12,937 nucleotides of DNA from contig QMSS01000031.1 of assembly GCA_003649715.1 (NCBI GenBank), positions 1 to 12,937 on the forward strand, given 5' to 3'. The DNA is from Thermoplasmata archaeon. GTDB lineage: Archaea; Thermoplasmatota; E2; DHVEG-1. The notes below the pieces were generated by a model. That model saw only the letters and a program-made list of their open reading frames with translations, made no database searches and was not told the origin of the DNA. This document shows, one piece after another, positions 7,362 through 12,937 of the stretch (positions within the stretch are counted from its first letter, which is position 1; each line of letters opens with the position of its first letter). A program made the translations under genes and the position numbers.

Positions 7362-7554
7362 GGCGAGAGTTGATCAAACAAAATGTCTCTCCTGCGGAGG
7401 ATGCATATCAGTCTGCCCCATGGATGCTATTATAATGTATGCCAACAAATCATTTGTAGAGGAGGAGAAATGCACAGGATGTGGTCTATGTGCTGAGATC
7501 TGCCCAGTTGGAGCCATAAGAATGGCCAAGATGGAGGTGATAGTCAATCAATGA
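7348..7554 (+). CDS. Small 2[4Fe-4S] ferredoxin, probable electron donor to the adjacent geranylgeranyl reductase
   Basis: A 68-residue dicluster ferredoxin. Two CxxCxxCxxxCP motifs are present: CLSCGGCISVCP and CTGCGLCAEICP, the standard bacterial-type arrangement for two low-potential clusters. The ATG at 7348 has an AGGTGA ribosome site (7336-7341) six bases upstream; an in-frame GTG at 7339 would overlap that site and is less likely. The gene starts inside the end of the DUF99 gene and its stop overlaps the reductase start (ATGA), so stoichiometric co-translation is probable. In Methanosarcina acetivorans a ferredoxin encoded beside geranylgeranyl reductase is needed for full lipid saturation; the same role is inferred here. 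Confidence 0.92.
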   Translation: MEKPKARVDQTKCLSCGGCISVCPMDAIIMYANKSFVEEEKCTGCGLCAEICPVGAIRMAKMEVIVNQ

Positions 7555-8744
7555 ATGATGCTGATGTTGTTGTAGTTGGCAGCGGACCAGCAGGTAGCAC
7601 CACTGCATGTTTTGCAGCAAAAACCGGGGCAAAGGTTTTAATCATAGACCGGAGAGCAGAGGTTGGCATACCTGTTCTATGTGGGGAGGGGATAAGCAGA
7701 AAAATAGATGATTTTAGGCTATTTGAAAGCACACGATGGATTGCAAACAGGGTGGATGGAGCAAGAATATACTCCCCAGATGGGACAATGGTCAAACTAT
7801 CTGCGGAACAGGCAGGCAATGAGACAGGCTATGTAATACATAGAGACATTTTTGACAAAGAACTGGCTGCCTCTGCAATAAGAGCTGGCGCTAAAATTAT
7901 GCTAAACACAGAGGCAACTGGTTTACTCAGAGAAAACGGAAAAATCAAGGGTGTAATAGCAAAACAGTTTGAGGAAAAGATAGAGATAAAAGCAGATATC
8001 GTTGTTGGTGCTGATGGCGTCGAATCACGAGTTGGGAGATGGGCAGATATCAACACAAGATTAAAACCACATGATTTAGAAACATGCGCTCAGTACACAC
8101 TTGCCAACGTAGAGGTCACAAAAGAATACTGTGACTTCTACCTAGGCAACTCCATAGCACCTGGTGGGTACATCTGGATATTCCCCAAGGAAAAAGATAT
8201 AGCCAATGTCGGTATAGGAATACTAGCAAGCCGCAGCAAACCAGGTATGGCACTAAGACTACTCAACAGATTCATCAACAGCCATCCTGAGCTCAAAAAA
8301 GGTGAGCCTCTACGTTTACTCGCAGGAGCAGTACCAGTTGCACAACCCATCGAAACCACAAGAGACAACCTAATACTAGTAGGAGATGCTGCACGACATG
8401 CTGATCCTATAACAGGAGGAGGACTAACAACGGCTATCCAAGGGGGAAAAATAGCAGGAGAAACAATAGCACAGGCAATACAACAACAGCGATTCGACAA
8501 AGAAACACTCTCTGAATACGAAAACAGATGGAAGGAAACATTTGGCAAAAAACTACGTAGAAACTATGTAGTAAAAGAAACAGTGCTAAACTTCGACGAC
8601 AAAACACTCAACCTACTAGCAGGCTCATTAAAAAACTACAAATTCGAAGAATTCAGCACATTGGGACTGATAAAGGCATTGGTAACCAAACATCCGACAC
8701 TGCTAATGAAACTAAAACCGCTAATCAAAATATCAACAACATAA
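7551..8744 (+). CDS. Geranylgeranyl reductase family flavoprotein (digeranylgeranylglycerophospholipid reductase)
   Basis: An FAD enzyme that hydrogenates the double bonds of geranylgeranyl chains in archaeal ether lipids, acting at the membrane surface. It has 397 residues, the family's usual size. GSGPAGS (10-16) is the N-terminal dinucleotide fold for FAD and VLCGEG (about 42-47) carries the Cys-Gly segment conserved in these reductases. GYIWIFPK followed by VGIG fits the YxWxFPx(7-8)GxG substrate-cavity motif. VGDAARHADPITGGG is the second FAD motif. A GGAGGTGA ribosome site (7533-7540) sits 10 bases upstream within the ferredoxin gene, and the start ATG overlaps the ferredoxin stop. Other members of this broad family act on menaquinone or chlorophyll precursors, but the archaeal context favours lipid reduction. 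The genes immediately downstream are NAD kinase and a JAMM protein. Confidence 0.9.
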   Translation: MNDADVVVVGSGPAGSTTACFAAKTGAKVLIIDRRAEVGIPVLCGEGISRKIDDFRLFESTRWIANRVDGARIYSPDGTMVKLSAEQAGNETGYVIHRDIFDKELAASAIRAGAKIMLNTEATGLLRENGKIKGVIAKQFEEKIEIKADIVVGADGVESRVGRWADINTRLKPHDLETCAQYTLANVEVTKEYCDFYLGNSIAPGGYIWIFPKEKDIANVGIGILASRSKPGMALRLLNRFINSHPELKKGEPLRLLAGAVPVAQPIETTRDNLILVGDAARHADPITGGGLTTAIQGGKIAGETIAQAIQQQRFDKETLSEYENRWKETFGKKLRRNYVVKETVLNFDDKTLNLLAGSLKNYKFEEFSTLGLIKALVTKHPTLLMKLKPLIKISTT

Positions 8745-8791
8745 AAAAGATTAGATTAGTATCCAAAAATTACCAATTTGGGTTGACCATA

Positions 8792-9607
<816 letters not shown>

Positions 9608-9634
9608 CAAAAAAAACAAGGGATGCTCCCCCAT

Positions 9635-10066
9635 ATGAGTATCATTTTTAAAAGAAAAAACAAGAAAAAAATTTATACATCACAGGACACACATAAATGG
9701 AAAATCAAACAAAAATGCTTGAGGCTTATACTGGAATGCGCCAAATCAAGCTATCCAAAAGAATTCGGCGGACTATTACGTACCGACAGCAAGGAAAAAA
9801 ACACAATCATAGAAGTAGTTATACTACCAGGAACTATATCAGGCGACTCACATGCAGTATTCCAACTACACATGCTACCAATAGACTATAGCATAGTAGG
9901 CACGGTACACAGCCATCCCACATCCAATCCCTATCCATCACAGACAGATCTGCAACTATTCGAAAAATATGGCAGGATACACATCATAATAGCAAAACCA
10001 TACACAGAAAAATCCTGGAGAGCATACAACCACAGAGGAAACAATATAGAACTAACAGTCATATAA
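9635..10066 (+). CDS. JAMM/MPN-domain metalloprotease-like protein
   Basis: A single-domain protein of 143 residues with a complete JAMM zinc motif: Glu43 in PKEFGG, His92-Ser-His94, ten residues, then Asp105, with Ser102 at the expected place (HSHP then SQTD). This set is that of active zinc isopeptidases such as AfJAMM and the archaeal desampylase, which remove ubiquitin-like SAMP proteins. Activity is therefore plausible, but the substrate is unknown. The first 20 residues are a Lys-rich tail. ATG 9623 is an alternative start adding four residues; it sits directly on the AAGGG that would be its ribosome site, so 9635 is preferred, weakly. It lies 27 bp after nadK and is probably the last gene of the operon. 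Confidence 0.88.
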   Translation: MSIIFKRKNKKKIYTSQDTHKWKIKQKCLRLILECAKSSYPKEFGGLLRTDSKEKNTIIEVVILPGTISGDSHAVFQLHMLPIDYSIVGTVHSHPTSNPYPSQTDLQLFEKYGRIHIIIAKPYTEKSWRAYNHRGNNIELTVI

Positions 10067-10084
10067 AAAATATATGAGAGAAAA

Positions 10085-10095
10085 GGTTTTTTATT
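10085..10095 (+). terminator. T-run terminator after the JAMM gene
   Basis: GG followed by six T and then ATTC lies about 20 bases after the stop codon of the last gene of the operon. The evidence is limited to the T-run and its position. Confidence 0.35.
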
Positions 10096-10147
10096 CATAT
10101 CAAAGCAATGTTTCCATAAACCTCCTTGCCAAAAAGAAATATTCAAA

Positions 10148-10162
10148 AATTTAATTTATTAG
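10148..10162 (+). promoter_or_regulatory. Promoter of the membrane protein pair
   Basis: TTTAATTTATTAG is a TATA-like block about 47-60 bases upstream of ATG 10209, consistent with a start of transcription near 10183. An AAAGGA ribosome site is close to the ATG. Confidence 0.4.
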
Positions 10163-10208
10163 ATTAAAAGACAAAAAAGAATAGCTTTGCTTGGAGAAAA
10201 AAAGGAAT

Positions 10209-11273
10209 ATGTTAGACCTATCCTCACCCATAGACACACTAATATTTGCACCACTTGCACCAATACTAGGTGTTCTGCTATTCTGGTTCATACAGATACT
10301 ATTCATAGAAAGCCAGAAATACTTATTATCAAAGATATGGGATAAACATCAACCATTATGCAGATTCACAAATCTCATCGGGATACTATTCCAAACAATA
10401 TGTCATGCACTTGGATACACAGTTACAAGAAGCGGCATATCCACATTCTACATAAGCGTTGACTACGGACGAGTAGAACCAAAAAAAGAAAAAAAGGGAA
10501 TGTTTGAATGGATATCAAATGCATTTCTATTCATAGGACCCTTCTTCATACCACCAGGTATTCTACTAATACCCATACTCCTTCTAACAAAAAAAACGTT
10601 TGAAACAGCACCTGATGCATACAACACATTTTCACAGGGGATGATACACTTTGGAGAAAACCTGTTTAGCTTCTCAAAATCCTTTTTCGAATTCCTATTC
10701 ACCATAGATCTCCTCCATCCTGGACATCTCGGATTCCTGCTTCTACTGATATTCCTAGGGATGGGTATACGCCCTAGCTACATAGCAGAAGAAAAGAGAA
10801 GAGAAAAAATAAGCATGATTTATGATCTAAAAAACATAAAAAATCTGGTGCTGCAAAAACCACTCTACCCAATTATATTGCTTCTTCTGTCATACATCAT
10901 ATTCTACATATCATTGATTCTAGAACAAAACTGGTATACCACCGTGTTCTCCATATTAGGATGGCTGTCTATAACAGCTATCGTCGCTCTATTGATAGGA
11001 CATATGCTTGTGCTACTGATAAAAACCACAGATAAAATACCTGGTATCTGGAAGCTGCTACCATATATAACAATTATTGTTTCCTACATAACAGCACGCA
11101 TCATATTCTATCTACATCCAATGGATTATTCAAACACTATTTCACTTCTAACAACAATATGTTCAACCTCATTGATTACAATGTTTCTGATAAAACATAA
11201 AACCAATAAGTTTAAGACCGACACAGACATCAAAGGTAGGATGGTAGAGGATGGAACAGGAAGAACTTCTTAA
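10209..11273 (+). CDS. Polytopic membrane protein, distantly like M50-type metalloproteases but without HExxH
   Basis: A 354-residue integral membrane protein of unknown function. About seven hydrophobic segments are visible, at roughly residues 11-34, 55-67, 104-127, 170-189, 218-238, 246-271 and 282-327 (the last probably two helices). The layout around residues 51-130 recalls M50-like membrane peptidases: a hydrophobic stretch, a CHALGY motif, a short Ser/Thr segment, a YGRVEP turn and then an FLFIGPFF helix. At the place of HExxH the sequence reads QTICH (62-66), keeping only the last His, so an active zinc site is unlikely. This relation is my inference from pattern and is weak. ATG 10209 has AAAGGA upstream; TTG 10191 is a possible earlier start. 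Its end overlaps the PH-domain gene by 23 bases, so the two products probably work together. Confidence 0.7.
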   Translation: MLDLSSPIDTLIFAPLAPILGVLLFWFIQILFIESQKYLLSKIWDKHQPLCRFTNLIGILFQTICHALGYTVTRSGISTFYISVDYGRVEPKKEKKGMFEWISNAFLFIGPFFIPPGILLIPILLLTKKTFETAPDAYNTFSQGMIHFGENLFSFSKSFFEFLFTIDLLHPGHLGFLLLLIFLGMGIRPSYIAEEKRREKISMIYDLKNIKNLVLQKPLYPIILLLLSYIIFYISLILEQNWYTTVFSILGWLSITAIVALLIGHMLVLLIKTTDKIPGIWKLLPYITIIVSYITARIIFYLHPMDYSNTISLLTTICSTSLITMFLIKHKTNKFKTDTDIKGRMVEDGTGRTS

Positions 11274-12135
11274 GAATGAGGAGGTAGAAAAAGTTCTCTC
11301 TCCGCATCCACTCTCATTTATGAAACTACAGTCACTATGTATCTTCCTGATAGTATGGGGTGCGCTAATAGGATGGTTTGTTAATTTCTCGGAATACAAG
11401 AATCTGTTTGTAAATGATTGGATCACAACAATGACCTGGGGATTAGGATTACTTCTGTTTGGCATAGCAGCTTCCCTAATAGCAATACAATGGAGTATTT
11501 TCCTCCTATACTTGACAACCTTCGTTCTTGGGATACTACTTATGCTGTGGCAAGGATGGATAGAAAACAGCGAGATTTTCATACCATTCTACACCGTAGG
11601 CGTGTCAGTCATAGGTTTTCTATTAGTTGAATGGTATCGACGCTCACACAAATATATCATATCCAATCTTCGCATCATATTCAAAGGAGGAATCTTTACA
11701 AAAAGAGAGAGAACGTTACGATACGACAAAATAACTGATATCGATGGAAAACAGGGGATACTGGGACAGATATTTGGCTTCGGAACAATAATACCTATCA
11801 GCCAATCCGGATTCGGATTAGGGAGCGACAAAACATTTGCCGCAGCTGGAATAGAGGTTGCTCCAAAAAAAATAGGATTCCTAGGATTATTCGGTGGTGG
11901 AAAAGAAGTACAGACGCCAAGAGCAAGAAGCTACTACGAACTACATGGAGTACATCCCTACAAGGAGGTACGAGCATTGATAGAAAACCTGGTACAGGGC
12001 AGCGTGATCACACCATACCAACAAGAACAGGTGACATATCAGAAGGAACAGGTTGATCTGCAAAAACAAATGAGAGATCTACTCAAAAAACAAATGGAGT
12101 TAAAAGAGGAGGAAAACGAGGAAGAGAAGAACTAA
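11251..12135 (+). CDS. Membrane-anchored bacterial-type PH domain protein (DUF304/YdbS-like)
   Basis: A 294-residue membrane protein. Four hydrophobic segments lie at about 27-46, 60-80, 82-101 and 109-127. A bPH2 domain follows (about 131-245), beginning with the RSHKYIISNLRIIFKGG strand pair and RYDKITDID, typical of DUF304 proteins such as YdbS/YdbT. A YYELHGVHPYKEV segment closes the domain. The last 40 residues are rich in Gln, Glu and Lys with repeated QKEQ/QKQM units and read as an amphipathic or coiled-coil cytoplasmic tail. The function of such proteins is unsettled. The ATG at 11251 lies within the upstream gene and is preceded by AGGATGG and AGAGG, consistent with coupled translation. 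A complex with the upstream membrane protein is inferred. Confidence 0.82.
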   Translation: MEQEELLKNEEVEKVLSPHPLSFMKLQSLCIFLIVWGALIGWFVNFSEYKNLFVNDWITTMTWGLGLLLFGIAASLIAIQWSIFLLYLTTFVLGILLMLWQGWIENSEIFIPFYTVGVSVIGFLLVEWYRRSHKYIISNLRIIFKGGIFTKRERTLRYDKITDIDGKQGILGQIFGFGTIIPISQSGFGLGSDKTFAAAGIEVAPKKIGFLGLFGGGKEVQTPRARSYYELHGVHPYKEVRALIENLVQGSVITPYQQEQVTYQKEQVDLQKQMRDLLKKQMELKEEENEEEKN

Positions 12136-12166
12136 AAGAGCAAAAAATATGGAAAGAGGCAAGAAT

Positions 12167-12195
12167 ATTTTGAGTTATATTTATTAACTCAAAAT
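12167..12195 (+). promoter_or_regulatory. pdaD promoter: TATA box inside a perfect 11-bp inverted repeat
   Basis: ATTTTGAGTTA (12167-12177) and TAACTCAAAAT (12185-12195) are perfect inverted arms around TATTTAT. The TATA box TTATATTTAT lies across the left arm end and loop. Transcription would start near 12205, giving a leader of roughly 13-25 bases. A dimeric regulator on this dyad would exclude TBP. As it also lies 31 bases after the PH gene's stop, a role as terminator hairpin is possible. Confidence 0.6.
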
Positions 12196-12229
12196 TTTAT
12201 TAACAAAAAATTGTATCATGGTCAGGCAC

Positions 12230-12775
12230 ATGGTTCCTAACAAAATATTTTTCACCAAAGGAGTAGGAAAACATAAACATCAGCTGCAATCCTTCGAACT
12301 AGCGTTACGAAGCGCTGGAATCGAAAAATGCAATATAGTACGTGTCAGCAGCATTGTCCCGCCAAACTGCAAAATAATACCAAGAGAAAGGGGAATAAAA
12401 CTCCTCAAACCTGGTCAGATAACATACTGTGTTATCTCACAGAACAGTACAAATGAACCAAACAGACTGGTAGGTGCCGCCATAGGAATTGCAATCCCAC
12501 GTGGAAACAACTCATATGGATACATATCAGAGCACCACAGTTTTGGAGAAACTAACAAAAAACTTGGAGACTATGCCGAGGATCTTGCAGCTACAATGCT
12601 CGCCACAACATTAGGTTTAGAATTCGATCCTGACAAGGCATGGGATGAAAGAAAACAGGAATACAAGATGAGTGGAAGATTTGTACGGACACAAAGCATA
12701 GCGCAGACAGCAAAGGGAGATAAAAATGGTTTATGGACCACAGTCATAGCAGCAGCAGTGTTTCTAGAGGAATAA
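12230..12775 (+). CDS. pdaD: Pyruvoyl-dependent arginine decarboxylase
   Basis: Decarboxylates arginine to agmatine, the first step of archaeal polyamine (and agmatidine) synthesis. The 181-residue proenzyme cuts itself at a Ser-Ser pair to make a beta chain and an alpha chain with an N-terminal pyruvoyl group. The pair is Ser40-Ser41 in VRVSSIVPP, with the family's typical flanks. Also seen are the N-terminal IFFTKGVGKHK, PGQITYCV, SNEPNRL-like NEPNRLVGAAIG, GYISEHH (catalytic Glu region) and GDYAEDLA. The length is normal. ATG 12218 would add four residues, but the family starts with the M-V-P sequence at 12230, preceded by a weak GGTCAGG site. It appears to be transcribed alone from the dyad-bearing promoter. 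Some archaeal homologues decarboxylate S-adenosylmethionine instead; the sequence resembles the arginine type. Confidence 0.94.
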   Translation: MVPNKIFFTKGVGKHKHQLQSFELALRSAGIEKCNIVRVSSIVPPNCKIIPRERGIKLLKPGQITYCVISQNSTNEPNRLVGAAIGIAIPRGNNSYGYISEHHSFGETNKKLGDYAEDLAATMLATTLGLEFDPDKAWDERKQEYKMSGRFVRTQSIAQTAKGDKNGLWTTVIAAAVFLEE

Positions 12776-12800
12776 AAAAATTACCATACTTACCATACCA

Positions 12801-12822
12801 TAGATTTTTCAAAACAATTTTT
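12801..12822 (+). terminator. Possible T-run terminator after pdaD
   Basis: Two runs of five T (12805-12809 and 12818-12822) lie 30-45 bases after the pdaD stop codon. No hairpin is evident. Confidence 0.3.
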
Positions 12823-12830
12823 AGGACGTA

Positions 12831-12850
12831 GATGCTGTGTTGCATAATTT
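12831..12850 (+). mobile_element. Candidate left terminal inverted repeat of an IS5-family (IS903-like) insertion sequence
   Basis: GCTGTGTTGCATAA resembles the terminal repeat of IS903-group elements, which begins GGCTTTGTTG followed by an ATAA segment. It lies about 55 bases before a start codon whose product reads like a transposase, the spacing expected for such elements. The other end lies outside the window, so the element is not proved. Confidence 0.4.
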
Positions 12851-12888
12851 AAGATAGTAAAGATGCATTCCTCTTTTGGGATGCACCA

Positions 12889-12937
12889 ATGAAAAAGAAA
12901 AGATGGGGTAAAAAATACGTTGATAAAAGGGATTGGC
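12889..12937 (+). CDS. Start of a probable IS transposase, cut by the window edge
   Basis: Sixteen codons are open to the right edge, reading MKKKRWGKKYVDKRDW. A basic start ending in a R-D/N-W motif is common in IS5-family DDE transposases, where it precedes an EYN segment. A GGGATG ribosome-like site lies 5 bases upstream. With so few residues another gene is possible; the IS-like end upstream is the main support. Confidence 0.4.
   Translation, partial: MKKKRWGKKYVDKRDW

Noticed and set aside
9668..9678. TTTATACA inside the start of the JAMM gene as a promoter
   Set aside because: It looks like a TATA box, but it lies within the reading frame and no suitable in-frame start exists downstream before the conserved helix; probably a chance match in A/T-rich codons.
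9697..9891. Alternative-frame open reading frame within the JAMM gene
   Set aside because: It overlaps the intact JAMM frame and its product has no recognisable features.
10191..10193. TTG start for the M50-like membrane protein
   Set aside because: ATG 10209 has a close AAAGGA and avoids an extra charged lead; the TTG has no clear ribosome site.
12781..12801. TTACCATA/CTTACCATA/CCATA short repeats as a CRISPR-like or iteron array
   Set aside because: Only two to three imperfect copies of under ten bases, with no spacers; explained better as simple A/T-rich intergenic sequence.

Overview
The window looks like a low-GC archaeal chromosome, probably euryarchaeal and possibly near Thermoplasmatota or a related uncultured group; the exact lineage cannot be read from the sequence. 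The evidence is a set of archaeal-type genes: a ThiD-ThiN fusion, a DUF99 protein, a geranylgeranyl reductase for isoprenoid lipids, a pyruvoyl-dependent arginine decarboxylase, ferredoxin-dependent IorAB, and TATA-type promoters with U-rich terminators. Many starts carry a Shine-Dalgarno-like GGAGG sequence, and neighbouring genes often overlap or nearly touch.

Region 1 (1-2357, + strand) holds the C-terminal part of an ATP-citrate lyase, cut by the left edge, followed four bases later by an isocitrate dehydrogenase. Together they interconvert acetyl-CoA plus oxaloacetate, citrate and 2-oxoglutarate (with aconitase, not seen here). This fits either a reductive TCA branch or export of acetyl units from citrate. 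Region 2 (2514-3911, - strand) is a bifunctional thiamine biosynthesis gene, thiDN, convergent with the isocitrate dehydrogenase gene and divergent from the next operon. Its promoter overlaps a perfect dyad.

Region 3 (4121-6636, + strand) is iorAB, the two subunits of indolepyruvate:ferredoxin oxidoreductase. Region 4 (6789-10066, + strand) is a tight probable operon: DUF99 protein, a small 2[4Fe-4S] ferredoxin, geranylgeranyl reductase, NAD kinase and a JAMM/MPN metalloprotease-like protein. The ferredoxin and reductase overlap by ATGA and are likely redox partners in saturating archaeal membrane lipids; the NAD kinase supplies NADP(H).

Region 5 (10209-12135, + strand) is an overlapping pair of membrane proteins. 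The first resembles an M50-type membrane metalloprotease that has lost its HExxH motif, and the second carries a bacterial-type PH domain (DUF304/YdbS-like) and a charged coiled-coil tail. I assign neither a function. Region 6 (12167-12775, + strand) is pdaD, whose TATA box sits in the loop of a perfect 11-bp inverted repeat. At the right edge (about 12831-12937) is what looks like the left end and transposase start of an IS5-family (IS903-like) insertion sequence.

No tRNA, rRNA, CRISPR array or intergenic stretch over 300 bases was seen. The strongest candidates for something new are the acl-idh pair in an archaeon, the pseudoprotease-PH pair, and the TATA-enclosing dyad upstream of pdaD.
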